In this document: positions 1 to 8,671 of the stretch, one piece after another
Layout: each line of letters starts with the position of its first letter
Numbering within the stretch: the stretch's first letter is position 1
Source: Rikenellaceae bacterium
GTDB lineage: Bacteria > Bacteroidota > Bacteroidia > Bacteroidales > Rikenellaceae
Direction of reading: 5' to 3'
NCBI GenBank assembly: GCA_031256675.1
Contig: JAIRQC010000126.1
Span: 1-50,006 of the forward strand
Length of the DNA: 50,006 nucleotides
The notes under the pieces: generated by a model
Seen by the model: only the letters and a program-made list of their open reading frames with translations
Database searches by the model: none
What the model was told of the DNA's origin: nothing
Program-made: the position numbers and the translations under genes

Positions 1-1
1 G

Positions 2-217
2 CTGCTGAGGCTGCCCGGGGCGGACGATCACGACGCAGTATGGGCACAGCTCGAACAGGACGCCGCGGCGATATGCAACGCTTTGCCGTTAAACGATTTT
101 ATCTTTGCCGCCGAAAATCTTAAAATCCTCTGTGCCGAGGAGACGCTCACCCACCGCGGCGAACTGTCGATAGAGGCAACATTCGAGGTCGGGACGATCT
201 ACGTCAATCAACAGTAA
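2..217 (+). CDS. C-terminal part of a gene cut by the window start, probably a phage virion protein
   Basis: An open frame enters from the left edge and ends in TAA at 215-217, giving 71 residues. The start lies outside the window. The visible part is acidic, has one Trp and two Cys, and no recognisable motif; it ends in ...TIYVNQQ. It lies 44 bp upstream of a run of same-strand genes that resemble phage structural proteins, so by context it is likely another virion or tail-completion protein. The family is not recognised and no function is claimed. Confidence 0.55.
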   Translation: MLRLPGADDHDAVWAQLEQDAAAICNALPLNDFIFAAENLKILCAEETLTHRGELSIEATFEVGTIYVNQQ

Positions 218-261
218 AATAATCGACTTCGCTCGTGGTGACACAATAATCTGAAAAAATT

Positions 262-1251
262 ATGGCAGTGACATTTGGCGCTGTCCCGAAGTTGTTGAAC
301 GGGATGGCTGGGGGAACGTCGTACCTTCTGCAAGGGATCGACGGCGGTTGCAGGGTAGAGATATTCGATGGCGACGACGGGGACATTCTGCTGGGAGTGA
401 AGGAACTCAGGGCAGGAAGGTCGTCGCAGATGCTCGACGTGTCGCGGTATGCGTGGCGGATGGTCGATGTGAAACCGCTCACGGGCGCATCGACGGCTTT
501 CGCGTCGATGTACGGACGGGTGGCCATGATCTATATCGACATATACAGTTTCGACCCCTCCGTCGAATGGATACGATCGCCTTTGTGCGACCTGCTTATC
601 GCAAGGGAGCGACGGGCCGTGGGGGAGGAGCTCTCGTCGGGGCCGCAGGGGAGGCCGATTGCGTGGGACGAGTGCGACGAACTGGCGATGGTGTGCGACG
701 GGCCTCACGCCGAGGCGATCTGCTCGGCCGTGTTCGACGGCGAGCTGGGCGAGTTGCCGGTGGAGTTGGCGCGCGGCATGACCTATAAGGGATTGGTGGC
801 GCTGCATCTGAATATGGCCGATGCACAGGCAAAGATGATCCTCGCGGGGGGCTCGCCGGAGGATTTCGACACGATGACGCTGCTGCTGCAACTGCCTAAC
901 GGACAGGTGATGACGCGCTATTACCGGATTGTAGACAGCGCGGCGCAGGGCCGGCGGGTGTGCTGGCTCAACCCGTTCGGGGCTGTGGATCACTTCACGT
1001 TCCCCGTGGCGCAGCGAAGCAATGTGGCGCCGGAGGGGGAGGAGACGCTGACGCTGGTTTCCGGCTATCAGCGACGGGAGACGTTGCGGTGGCTGATGCA
1101 AATAGTGTCGGCGGAGCGGGTATGGATGTTCGATCGCGCAACGCAAAGCTATGAACGGGTGGATGTTATGGCCAACAATGTGGAACTGCGCGAAGGATTG
1201 CCCGAAATACTGACCATGTCGTTCCGCAAAAGGAGGGAGGGGACGTTATGA
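262..1251 (+). CDS. Bacteroidetes phage structural protein (329 aa)
   Basis: The 329-residue product has no signal peptide or membrane segment. Its C-terminal third carries a CWLNPFGAVDHFTF stretch (about residues 233-246), followed by a region where a SGYQRRE segment precedes WLMQIVSAERVW. This WLN-x-(F/Y)-G-x-x-D-x-(F/Y)-T-F arrangement is, from memory, typical of a structural protein seen in many Bacteroidetes prophages and phages; its exact role in the particle is not known to me. The stop codon overlaps the next ATG (ATGA at 1248-1251), implying translational coupling. The start at 262 follows an A-rich stretch with no clear Shine-Dalgarno sequence, which is normal in this phylum. Confidence 0.7.
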   Translation: MAVTFGAVPKLLNGMAGGTSYLLQGIDGGCRVEIFDGDDGDILLGVKELRAGRSSQMLDVSRYAWRMVDVKPLTGASTAFASMYGRVAMIYIDIYSFDPSVEWIRSPLCDLLIARERRAVGEELSSGPQGRPIAWDECDELAMVCDGPHAEAICSAVFDGELGELPVELARGMTYKGLVALHLNMADAQAKMILAGGSPEDFDTMTLLLQLPNGQVMTRYYRIVDSAAQGRRVCWLNPFGAVDHFTFPVAQRSNVAPEGEETLTLVSGYQRRETLRWLMQIVSAERVWMFDRATQSYERVDVMANNVELREGLPEILTMSFRKRREGTL

Positions 1252-1850
1252 AATTCTATCTGGATGATCTCCAGGCCGACATGCTGCCGGACGAGAGCCT
1301 GTTGAAGCTGAACTTCTCTTCGGAGCGGGTTTACAACCCCGACGTGGCTGCCGTCAGGCGGGTGGTGTTGCGGCTGCCGCTGAGCGCGCGCAATTTGAAG
1401 CTGTTCGGCGATCCTGACCTCGTCAACAGCGAGCCAGGGTTCAACGCGCAGCCCCACGTGGCGCGCGTCGAACACAAGGATTGTCTGCTGGTAGAGGGGG
1501 CGGTGCGGCTGGTGGCGGTCGAACGCAGCGCAGACGGCTGGCGCAGAGGCGAAGAGCAGGGGCGGCTCGTCGTCGAAATAGTCGACGACGGGCCGCAGTG
1601 GGTGCACGCAGCCCGTAACAGGCGACTGGTCGATACCGGCCTGGTCGACACGTTCACCATGACCGAGGAGGCGGTGAGGGCGCGGTGGGGTGAACAGACT
1701 GCCATCCAGTTCTATCCCGTGCAGCGGCGCGACTTGGACTTCCCCGACGGCAGCACCTCGGTGGTATTTCTCTCGACGGAGGATTTTCATCCGTTCGCTC
1801 CACATCAGCGGCAACTACGGTTTGCGCGGGCAGTTTTCGCATTTGCATGA
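1248..1850 (+). CDS. N-terminal part of a Bacteroidetes phage virion protein, probably truncated or frameshifted
   Basis: The product has 200 residues and starts MKFYLDDLQADM. The pattern of a short beta-rich opening, RLPLSARNLKLFGDPD and later HKDCLLVEGAVRL resembles the N-terminus of large Bacteroidetes phage virion proteins (family memory, not a search). The usual continuation after DFHPF is a long second part. Here the frame ends soon after in Arg/Ala-rich sequence, while the +1 frame continues from about 1795 as LHISGNYGLRGQFSHLHD and stops at 1894-1896. A one-base change near 1795-1800 would join the two frames. It is translationally coupled to the previous gene. It is most likely a broken gene inside a decaying prophage, though a short native protein cannot be excluded. 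Confidence 0.6.
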   Translation: MKFYLDDLQADMLPDESLLKLNFSSERVYNPDVAAVRRVVLRLPLSARNLKLFGDPDLVNSEPGFNAQPHVARVEHKDCLLVEGAVRLVAVERSADGWRRGEEQGRLVVEIVDDGPQWVHAARNRRLVDTGLVDTFTMTEEAVRARWGEQTAIQFYPVQRRDLDFPDGSTSVVFLSTEDFHPFAPHQRQLRFARAVFAFA

Positions 1851-1872
1851 CCGCCCGCAAGCCACGACAAAA

Positions 1873-1890
1873 GCCTCGCACGAGCGAGGC
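1873..1890 (+). other. Short hairpin ahead of the capsid-like gene
   Basis: GCCTCG (1873-1878) and CGAGGC (1885-1890) form a perfect 6-bp stem with a 6-nt loop, preceded by AAAA. It lies 27 bp before the capsid-like start. There is no T-run after it on the plus strand, so it could be a weak terminator, an mRNA-processing site or a 5' stabiliser of the capsid message. Confidence 0.45.
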
Positions 1891-1917
1891 CTGTAACCAA
1901 TTAAAAATCAAAAGACA

Positions 1918-2907
1918 ATGAGCAAGATCGAAAATTCGAAGATCTATTTGGGCAAGGAGCTCGAAGCGGTCTTTTTTCGCCCGATGTTGACGGGCAAGGA
2001 GGCTGATGCGCTGGGCGTCAGGGTGTTGTATAACGTTCCGGCGCCGACGACGTTGAGGATGTGGAAACGTTCGGGGGACATTTTGCAGAAATACAGCTCG
2101 ACGGGATGGAACGGCGTGCAGTCGGACAAAGTGCAGAAGGCGCTGGAACTTGCGCAGGTGAAGGCCGAGACGGGCTACTCGGCACAGGACTACTTCAACC
2201 TTGTGTATGAGAACATTGCGGGCCGCGCGGACGTCAACATGGACGATCTGTCGGGCACGGAGCTCGAGGCGGCGGAGACAGCGCTGTTCAAGGAGTCGAT
2301 CGCCGAGAGCATCCGCGCCACCATGTGGGTGGGCAACACGGCCCGCGCCGACAGCCTGGGTTACAACACTTTCGACGGTTTTCTTCACCGCATCCTCGCC
2401 GCGCTCGACAACGGGATGACCTATATGCAGTACGACCCGACCGACCCTGAGGTGGAAGAGGACCCGAACAGGATCGAGTCGCTCTTCGCCAACATGCTGG
2501 AGGCCTCTCACGCCGCGCTCAAAGAGCTCAAATCGCAGGGCAACCTCGTGATCTTCGCCACTTCCGACCTCTGCTCGGAGTATGAGGCGACGCTCGACAA
2601 AGCCGCGCTCGACTCGGCTTGGCTGTCGCGCCAGAACGGGCATAACGGCCTGTTTTTCCGCGGCATACCGGTTGTGGACGTGCAGCTGTCGAAATATCTC
2701 GCCCCGCTGCCCGACATGCCCAAGACCTTCGCGCTGCTCACCGACCGCCGCAACCTGACGCTGGCCGTCAACACCTCCGACTTCCCCGGAACGGAGGTGC
2801 GCATGTGGTACAACCCCGACGAGATGCAGAACCGCCAGAGGGCTATCTTCATGGCCGGCTGCGACTTCCTGCTCGACGAGCTGATCACCTTCGCGTGGAT
2901 TCCCTAA
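1918..2907 (+). CDS. Phage major capsid-like protein
   Basis: The 329-residue product has no signal peptide. It begins MSKIENSKIYLGKELEAVFF and has mixed alpha/beta composition with a C-terminal half rich in short beta-like segments (FALLTDRRNLTLAVN, then a tail with FMAGCDFLLDELITFAWIP). Length, composition, lack of secretion signals and position beside a portal-like gene fit a major capsid protein of the HK97 type found in Bacteroidetes phages. The fold itself cannot be proved from sequence reading. A hairpin lies just upstream and the next virion gene follows after 12 bp. No scaffold or prohead protease gene is visible nearby. Confidence 0.6.
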   Translation: MSKIENSKIYLGKELEAVFFRPMLTGKEADALGVRVLYNVPAPTTLRMWKRSGDILQKYSSTGWNGVQSDKVQKALELAQVKAETGYSAQDYFNLVYENIAGRADVNMDDLSGTELEAAETALFKESIAESIRATMWVGNTARADSLGYNTFDGFLHRILAALDNGMTYMQYDPTDPEVEEDPNRIESLFANMLEASHAALKELKSQGNLVIFATSDLCSEYEATLDKAALDSAWLSRQNGHNGLFFRGIPVVDVQLSKYLAPLPDMPKTFALLTDRRNLTLAVNTSDFPGTEVRMWYNPDEMQNRQRAIFMAGCDFLLDELITFAWIP

Positions 2908-2919
2908 CCGCCCGCCGCT

Positions 2920-3444
2920 ATGCTGACTATCGGTTACCTGCGGAGCTTCAGCAAGCGCTACGGCGGCCTCCGTCGGCTTGCGCTTGTCGATGCGGCCGGG
3001 GTTGTGTCGGCCCGCTTTGTCCGTCGCACGGCCTCTTTCAGCGCGATCACGCTCAATGACGGTTACGAGTTCCGTTCTTTCGAACTCCCTGAGGATCAGG
3101 GATTGCTCAGCGAGACGGCCACCCTGCGTGACGGAGTATTCACAGTGGAGCATCGCCTGACGATAGCTGTCGAAGGACTTGGCGTTCAGGAGAGTATGGC
3201 CATCTCTGCGCTCGCGGCCCGTTGTGAAGGGATCGTGGCGCTGCTGGAGACCAATTCCGGCGAGAGACTGCTGGCGGGCTACTCCCCCGAACTCGGAACG
3301 GAGAGCGCGCTCAGGCTGGCCGAGGTCAATGGCGCGTCGGGAGCCGCGCCGCTTGATACGCCGATACGGACATTGACCCTCGCGGTGTCGGACGGCGCCC
3401 TGTTCAGGCCATTTACGGGTGATGTTCCGAGTTGGATTTTGTAA
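2920..3444 (+). CDS. Small phage structural protein (174 aa)
   Basis: The 174-residue soluble product starts MLTIGYLRSFSKRYGG 12 bp after the capsid-like gene. It contains alternating polar and hydrophobic segments and ends in GDVPSWIL. It resembles, in size and position, the small structural proteins that accompany capsid genes in Bacteroidetes prophages (tail-tube-like or capsid-accessory), but no family is recognised with certainty. The same operon continues to the portal-like gene after a 70-bp gap holding a large inverted repeat. Confidence 0.5.
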   Translation: MLTIGYLRSFSKRYGGLRRLALVDAAGVVSARFVRRTASFSAITLNDGYEFRSFELPEDQGLLSETATLRDGVFTVEHRLTIAVEGLGVQESMAISALAARCEGIVALLETNSGERLLAGYSPELGTESALRLAEVNGASGAAPLDTPIRTLTLAVSDGALFRPFTGDVPSWIL

Positions 3445-3453
3445 CTAATGTGA

Positions 3454-3493
3454 CATTTTTACGTTCACGGATTACTCTGGGAACGTAAAAATG
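3454..3493. repeat. Perfect 13-bp inverted repeat between virion genes
   Basis: CATTTTTACGTTC (3454-3466) is exactly complementary to GAACGTAAAAATG (3481-3493), separated by 14 nt. The stem is AT-rich and not followed by a T-run, so it is not a textbook terminator. It sits in the only sizeable gap of the virion block, directly before the portal-like gene, and could be an operator for a dimeric regulator, a cruciform or an RNA processing hairpin. Confidence 0.7.
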
Positions 3494-3514
3494 CTGCTTT
3501 AATACTCTAACAGT

Positions 3515-4711
3515 ATGAAAACAAATCAGATACATGTGATCAACTCGCGCACTGAGCCCTTTATCTGGACCCCTGCCGCCACGGCGACGAGCGAGATGTT
3601 CTGGCGTTGGGGCGAGGACAATATGTTCCCTGCGACGCTGCTCCAAATGGCCCAACGCTCGACCGTCCACCGCCGAATCCTCAATGACAAAGCCGATTAC
3701 ATATCCGGCAAGGGTTTTTCGTATGCCTCGGGGTCGGCTGCTCTGGCCGATTTCGTGCGGACGGCCAACGGTCGCGGCGAGAGCCTGCGCAAGGTTTTCC
3801 GGCGGCTGGCTTTCGACAAACTGCTGTTCGGCAACGCATTCATGGAGGTGGTGACCGATGGCCGCGGCTCGTTCCTGTCGTTTTTCCACCACGACGCCTC
3901 GACCTGCCGCCTGTCGCGCGACGGAAACTCGGCGATCCTGCACGGCGAATGGAACCGCTTCACTACCAAAGAGATGAAGCGGCTTCCGCTGTACCCATCC
4001 TTTGCCGCCTCGCGCGACGGGACGATGCGCTCGATGGTGCATTTCAAGAGCTACGAACCGATGATGGAGCATTACGGCGTACCGTCGTATGTAGCCGGAA
4101 TGAACGCCTGCTCAATAACTTACAAGACCGACCGATGGAACATCAGCCGCCTCGACAATTCGTTCCAGATGTCGGGCGTCATGATCCTCGACGGCAGCGT
4201 CGAGAGCGACCGGCAGGCCTCGGAGATCGTTCGCAACGCCGAGAGCAAGTTTGCCGGACGGCCCGGACAGGTAATGTTCGTCGTCAAGGATGCATCGGGG
4301 CAGGAAAATTCCAAGTTCATACCCATAACCACCTCTACCGAAGGCGATTGGCGCAGTCTCCACTCGCAGGCCACCGACGACATCGTCGTCGCCCACTCGT
4401 GGTTCCGCACATTGAGCGGCCTCGATTACGGGGCCGGTTTCAGCGCGGAAAGGGTTACCTACGAATACGAGATTGCGCTCAATACCATCATCTTACCGCA
4501 GCAGGAGGAGATGCTCGAACAGCTCCGTTGCGTGATCGGCAAGATGCTCTCGCTCGACGCCTCGTCGCTCGACATCATCAACATCCCCCCGACCAAGAGT
4601 AACCCGCAGTATATGAAGGTGTGGGAGGCGCGCAAGGACGACGGTCTCGATTACGATCCGACCGATGCGACGCAACAGCTTTATTTATCTCAATTATTAC
4701 AAAAATCATGA
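3515..4711 (+). CDS. Phage portal-like protein
   Basis: The 398-residue product would form the dodecameric ring through which phage DNA is packaged. Portal-like features are the N-terminal WGEDNMFPATLLQMAQRS region, the FDKLLFGNAFMEVVTD helix-strand segment (about residues 105-120), the SYKTDR-like linker region, and a C-terminal helical stretch with EIALNTIILPQQEEMLEQL. These match the layout of the Bacteroidetes prophage portal family as I know it. Its 3' end overlaps the next start by ATGA (4708-4711). Portals normally precede capsid genes; here it follows, which is odd. Confidence 0.7.
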   Translation: MKTNQIHVINSRTEPFIWTPAATATSEMFWRWGEDNMFPATLLQMAQRSTVHRRILNDKADYISGKGFSYASGSAALADFVRTANGRGESLRKVFRRLAFDKLLFGNAFMEVVTDGRGSFLSFFHHDASTCRLSRDGNSAILHGEWNRFTTKEMKRLPLYPSFAASRDGTMRSMVHFKSYEPMMEHYGVPSYVAGMNACSITYKTDRWNISRLDNSFQMSGVMILDGSVESDRQASEIVRNAESKFAGRPGQVMFVVKDASGQENSKFIPITTSTEGDWRSLHSQATDDIVVAHSWFRTLSGLDYGAGFSAERVTYEYEIALNTIILPQQEEMLEQLRCVIGKMLSLDASSLDIINIPPTKSNPQYMKVWEARKDDGLDYDPTDATQQLYLSQLLQKS

Positions 4712-5175
4712 GCAACCTACTGTTAACGCCCGAAGAGGCTGCACAGCTGACCGGGCTCGACCTCGCAGGCAACAACCGGCCATTGATCGACGTCAATACT
4801 ATTCTTGTCGCCCAGCTTGCCCTCCTGCAACCCGCCCTCGGCAGCGACCTCTACGATGCCCTCGGCGAGGGCAGCTATCAGCAGTTCGTCGCCAACTATC
4901 TCAAACTTCCCCTCTCTTTGTGGATCAAGGCGTTACTGCTTCAGACGAGCATCCTGCGCCTGGGCAGCATGGGCGCGGTCAAAGCCTCGGCTCAGTACAT
5001 CAAGCCGGCCTCCGAGCGCGACATTGCCCTTGCCGTCAATGTATTACGCTCACAGGCGCGTATGCTCCTGCGCGGCGCGCTCGACCATCTCGCCGCCAAC
5101 CGCAACGACTATCCGGAGTACAAACCCCTCCCGCGCCGTCTCCTGCGCCGTCTCGATGGCGGGATTATCCTGTAA
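4708..5175 (+). CDS. Phage head-tail connector-like protein (DUF6712-like)
   Basis: The 155-residue, mostly helical product begins MSNLLLTPEEAAQLTGLDLA. The start at 4708 was chosen because it overlaps the portal-like stop (ATGA) and gives a sensible N-terminus; an upstream in-frame ATG at 4621 lies inside the portal gene. Size, helical character and position after the portal fit gp6-type connector/adaptor proteins and the Bacteroidetes DUF6712 group; the family name is from memory and tentative. It is the last gene of the virion block and is followed by a very strong hairpin. Confidence 0.55.
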   Translation: MSNLLLTPEEAAQLTGLDLAGNNRPLIDVNTILVAQLALLQPALGSDLYDALGEGSYQQFVANYLKLPLSLWIKALLLQTSILRLGSMGAVKASAQYIKPASERDIALAVNVLRSQARMLLRGALDHLAANRNDYPEYKPLPRRLLRRLDGGIIL

Positions 5176-5218
5176 AAAGTTGAACGTCAGGGCCCGAAAA
5201 GCCCTGACGTTCAACTTT
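5176..5218. terminator. Bidirectional terminator between the phage block and prfC
   Basis: An 18-bp perfect stem (5176-5193 with 5201-5218) encloses a 7-nt loop, CCGAAAA. The arms begin AAAGTT and end AACTTT, so each strand has A and T tracts around the stem. It sits exactly between the stops of the converging connector-like and prfC genes (5175 and 5219). Confidence 0.85.
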
Positions 5219-6796
5219 CTAAAACTCCGATGTGAACAAAAACCGTATATCCGGAAATTTTTCGACGGCGAGTTGGAGCGCGTATGAGGTGTCGGCCAGA
5301 TATATCAGACGGCCGTGCTTGTCGACGGCCATGTTGGTGTGTTTGCGACGGAGGAAGTCGTCGAGCTGGGCGCGGTTGTCGCTTTGGAGCCAGCAGGCCT
5401 TGTAAATTTGTATGGGTTCCCACTTGCAGATGGCCCCGTACTCGTGTTCGAGCCGGTACTGGATCACCTCGAACTGTAACGCCCCGACCGTGCCGACAAT
5501 CTTGCGTCCGTTGAGCGAACTGACGAAGAGCTGGGCAACCCCCTCGTCCATCAGCTGGTCGAGCCCTTTGGCTAACTGTTTGAATTTAAGCGGATCGCCA
5601 TTCTCGATGTAGCGGAACAATTCGGGCGAGAACGACGGAATGCCGGTGAAACGCAACTTTTCGCCCTCCGAAAAACTGTCGCCGATGCGGAAATTGCCCG
5701 CGTCGTGCAGCCCGACGATGTCGCCCGGATAGGCCTCGTCGACGATCGATTTCTTCTCGGCCATGAAGGCGTTTGGCGAGGAAAATTTCATCAGTTTGCC
5801 GCTCGGAACGTGCATGTAGGCTTTGTTGCGCTCGAAAATGCCGGAACAAATCTTCAAGAATGCGAGACGGTCGCGGTGGTTCGGGTCCATGTTGGCGTGG
5901 ATCTTGAAGATGAAGCCGGTCATCTTCTCCTCGTCGGGCCCGACGGTGCGCTGCTCGGTGGTCGAGGGGCGCGGCGAGGGGGCGATTTTGATGAACGTGT
6001 CGAGCAACTCTCTGACGCCGAAGTTGTTGATTGCGCTGCCAAAAAACAAAGGGGCCAGCCGTCCGGCAAGATATTCCTCGCGCTCGAACGGCTCGTAAAC
6101 CCCGTCGACAAGCTCCAGATCGTCTTTCAGGTGGGCTGCGAAAGGGGCGATGTAGTCGTTCAGCCGCGGGTCGTCGAGCGCAATGTCGACCGTCTCGGCG
6201 TCCGCCGTCTGCCGCTCGCCCGTCAGGAACAGCGACAGGTTGCTCTCATATATATTGTAAACCCCCTTGAACGTCGGGCCGCTGCTGATCGGAAATGTCA
6301 GAGGCCGCACCCCGATCCGGAGCTCCTTTTCGACCTCGTCCAGCAGGTCGAAAGGATCCTTGCACGGACGGTCCAACTTGTTGATAAACACCATCACGGG
6401 CGTACTTCGCATCCGGCACACCTCCATCAGTTTGCGCGTCTGCGTCTCGACCCCCTTCGCCCCGTCGATAACGATGATAACGCTGTCCACAGCCGTCAAC
6501 GTCCGATAGGTGTCCTCCGCAAAGTCCTCATGTCCAGGGGTATCCAGTATGTTGATCTTCACGTCCCCATACTCGAACCCCATCACCGACGTAGCCACCG
6601 AGATGCCCCTCTGCCGTTCGATCTCCATAAAATCTGACGTTGCGCCGCGCTTGATCTTGTTACTTTTGACTGCCCCCGCAACGTGTATGGCGCCACCGAA
6701 CAGCAACAGTTTCTCGGTGAGCGTCGTCTTGCCCGCATCCGGATGGCTGATAATGGCAAACGTCCGTCTGCGCTCTATCTCTTCCTTTAATGTCAT
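5219..6796 (-). CDS. prfC: Peptide chain release factor 3
   Basis: RF3 is a GTPase that recycles RF1/RF2 from the ribosome after termination. The 525-residue product has the full translational-GTPase signature: the P-loop SHPDAGKTT (residues 17-25), DTPGHEDF (86-93), NKLDRPC (140-146) and the effector region with ERQRGISV (61-68), followed by RF3-type C-terminal domains ending in FLFTSEF. The length is normal. It starts 4 bp after the folP stop, so it is the last gene of the DUF3127-ybbR-coaE-folP-prfC operon. It is terminated by the strong hairpin at 5176-5218. Confidence 0.96.
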   Translation of the reverse strand: MTLKEEIERRRTFAIISHPDAGKTTLTEKLLLFGGAIHVAGAVKSNKIKRGATSDFMEIERQRGISVATSVMGFEYGDVKINILDTPGHEDFAEDTYRTLTAVDSVIIVIDGAKGVETQTRKLMEVCRMRSTPVMVFINKLDRPCKDPFDLLDEVEKELRIGVRPLTFPISSGPTFKGVYNIYESNLSLFLTGERQTADAETVDIALDDPRLNDYIAPFAAHLKDDLELVDGVYEPFEREEYLAGRLAPLFFGSAINNFGVRELLDTFIKIAPSPRPSTTEQRTVGPDEEKMTGFIFKIHANMDPNHRDRLAFLKICSGIFERNKAYMHVPSGKLMKFSSPNAFMAEKKSIVDEAYPGDIVGLHDAGNFRIGDSFSEGEKLRFTGIPSFSPELFRYIENGDPLKFKQLAKGLDQLMDEGVAQLFVSSLNGRKIVGTVGALQFEVIQYRLEHEYGAICKWEPIQIYKACWLQSDNRAQLDDFLRRKHTNMAVDKHGRLIYLADTSYALQLAVEKFPDIRFLFTSEF

Positions 6797-6800
6797 GTTT

Positions 6801-7688
6801 TTATAAGTCTCTGTTTACGTGGTATTTATATAGATTTATCACATCCGCTGCGGCTTTAACGTCGTGCACGCGGAGAATGGATGCACCTTTGCGTAGCGCC
6901 TCCCAGTTCATGGCTGCCGTTCCGATGAGAGAGCGCTGCGGATCAGTTTTCAACGGCTTGTATATCATGCTTTTGCGCGACAACCCTGCTAAAACAGGCC
7001 GCCCGAAACAAAGCAGACGGTCCATGTTTTGCAACAGCTCGTGATTTTGCCTGGTCGTCTTCGAAAAGCCGAATCCGGGGTCTATTATGGCCTGCTTTAC
7101 CCCGCGAGCGTCTAATTGGGCTAACTTTCTGTCAAAGAATGCAATAACCGCATCGGTTACATCGTCGTAATCGACATGCTGCTGCATTGTTTGCGGCGTT
7201 CCGACCATATGCATTGTAATATATGGTACATTATATTCAGCCACCACGTCAATCATCTCGGGATCGAGCTCGCCGCCTGAAATATCGTTAACGATGCAGG
7301 GGCCGTATCGTTCTATTACTCGGCGCGCGACAGAACCCATAAATGTATCAATTGATACATTTACACTGCCGAAATCGCCCCTGACAATCTCCATTGCGCG
7401 TGCGAGGCGGGCAAACTCCTCTTCGACCGATACCTCCTCCGCGCCGGGGCGTGAAGAGTACCCCCCCACGTCAAGAATAGCAGCGCCCTCATCCAGAGCC
7501 GTTTGCACCCGTTCGCGAATTGCCGCTCCCTCCATCGTCCGGCTCGCGGCATAAAACGAATCGGGCGTGACGTTGACAATCGCCATCACCGCCGGAAAGT
7601 CAGGAAAGTCAGGAAAGTCTGGGAACCACGGGAACTCCGGAAGCTTAGGGAGCTCCGGAAATTTCGACGCGCTATCGCTAAAACTCAT
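6801..7688 (-). CDS. folP: Dihydropteroate synthase with a tripeptide-repeat N-terminal extension
   Basis: DHPS condenses p-aminobenzoate with hydroxymethyl-dihydropterin diphosphate in folate synthesis. The product has 295 residues. The TIM-barrel core begins at [11 protein letters not shown] (about residue 36) and includes [25 protein letters not shown] and GLSRKSMI, the substrate and phosphate-binding segments. Before the core lies an extension of about 33 residues containing eight [F/L]-P-x tripeptides. The start at 7688 overlaps the coaE stop by ATGA, which supports a real extension. Most DHPS proteins begin only a few residues before the first strand. Confidence 0.93.
   Translation of the reverse strand: MSFSDSASKFPELPKLPEFPWFPDFPDFPDFPAVMAIVNVTPDSFYAASRTMEGAAIRERVQTALDEGAAILDVGGYSSRPGAEEVSVEEEFARLARAMEIVRGDFGSVNVSIDTFMGSVARRVIERYGPCIVNDISGGELDPEMIDVVAEYNVPYITMHMVGTPQTMQQHVDYDDVTDAVIAFFDRKLAQLDARGVKQAIIDPGFGFSKTTRQNHELLQNMDRLLCFGRPVLAGLSRKSMIYKPLKTDPQRSLIGTAAMNWEALRKGASILRVHDVKAAADVINLYKYHVNRDL
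7594..7665 (-). repeat. Eight 9-bp repeats inside folP
   Basis: On the plus strand the unit GGAAAGTCA occurs twice exactly and once with a final T, followed by five diverged 9-bp units (gggaaccac, gggaactcc, ggaagctta, gggagctcc, ggaaatttc). In FolP they encode [24 protein letters not shown]. Because the period is 9, copy-number change would keep the frame. Confidence 0.9.
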
Positions 7689-8254
7689 CTTCTCAACTCT
7701 TTATCTATTGCGATCACCTGCGGCCACACCATCGCCTCGCCGCCGTTGTCGATAATGTGATCGGTCGGCGGTTTGTCCGCGCCCTGCGCCTCCATCCGCC
7801 GTTCAACGCTCTCTCTGTCAACGCCATCGCGCAGCATGGCCCTCTCCATGCGCACCTCGCGCGGCGCGTCGACAAGTACCGTCCGGTCGAGCCGCGAGGT
7901 CAGCCCGCTCTCGAACAAGATGGCGCTCTCGATGATGACATATGGCGCCTGTTGTCGCTGTGCCCACGCTTCAAAGTCCTTAAACACAGCCGGATGCACC
8001 AGCCCGTTCAACCTGGCCAGCATCGCCTGATTGCCGAAAACACGCCGCGCGACATACTCCCTGTTCAGTCCCGTCGCAAGATAGCTTTGCGGGCCGAACA
8101 CGGCGGTGATGGCTGCCATGAGCTGCGAGTCGCTATTTATCAGCTCTTTAGCCCGCGCGTCCGAATCGTAAACAGGGACGCCCAACATAGAAAAAAGGCG
8201 GCAGATCACGCTCTTGCCGCTCCCAATCCCCCCTGTGATCCCGACCTTCAACAT
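7685..8254 (-). CDS. coaE: Dephospho-CoA kinase
   Basis: This enzyme phosphorylates the 3'-OH of dephospho-CoA, the last step of CoA synthesis. The 189-residue product has the P-loop GGIGSGKS (residues 7-14), FSMLGVPVYDSDARAK with the substrate-binding Asp, the LFESG segment and DAPREVRMER, all typical of CoaE. It starts 2 bp after the YbbR-like stop and its own stop overlaps the folP start. panC and panD of the same pathway lie about 6 kb away on the other strand. Confidence 0.95.
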   Translation of the reverse strand: MLKVGITGGIGSGKSVICRLFSMLGVPVYDSDARAKELINSDSQLMAAITAVFGPQSYLATGLNREYVARRVFGNQAMLARLNGLVHPAVFKDFEAWAQRQQAPYVIIESAILFESGLTSRLDRTVLVDAPREVRMERAMLRDGVDRESVERRMEAQGADKPPTDHIIDNGGEAMVWPQVIAIDKELRR

Positions 8255-8256
8255 GG

Positions 8257-8661
8257 CTACTCTTTAGGCTCGATCTCCGGCAACGGCTCTATCGAGATGA
8301 GCTTTATGTTATTGAAATGCAGCGATATGGCATTTTGCAGCGAGAGCGGATCGATGATATACATCCCCTTGTTTGTCGGCGATTCGGTGGCGTTCACCTC
8401 GTCGAGCGACAGCCTTATCGACCGGCTCGGGAAGTTGCGCAACATGAATAGCCGATAGCCGCTCCCTTCTGCCATACATTTGACAGTCTGGGCATTACTC
8501 TCTACCGAAACGTCGATCGGAACTTCGGCCGTATAGTTATACCCCAACTTGGTGACGTACCACAGCGCCGCCGAAAGGATAAGAAAAAGCAAAAATGTCG
8601 ACGTGACGTATTGCCCGAGCAACCGTCTGACCGTCAACCATCTATCTTTACTTTTTCCCAT
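8257..8661 (-). CDS. Short YbbR-like membrane-anchored protein
   Basis: The 134-residue product has one N-terminal transmembrane segment (about residues 20-36, STFLLFLILSAALWYV) and an extracytoplasmic part with PIDVSVESNAQTVKCM and SIRLSLDEVNATES, which looks like one YbbR-type beta domain. In Bacteroidales, coaE is commonly preceded by a longer YbbR-domain gene, so position supports the call. The start at 8661 was chosen because it follows the DUF3127 stop by 10 bp and yields MGKSKDRW plus a proper membrane anchor; the frame stays open further upstream but that part overlaps the DUF3127 gene and is Arg-rich shadow sequence. The role is unknown. Confidence 0.65.
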   Translation of the reverse strand: MGKSKDRWLTVRRLLGQYVTSTFLLFLILSAALWYVTKLGYNYTAEVPIDVSVESNAQTVKCMAEGSGYRLFMLRNFPSRSIRLSLDEVNATESPTNKGMYIIDPLSLQNAISLHFNNIKLISIEPLPEIEPKE

Positions 8662-8671
8662 TCCCTGACCA

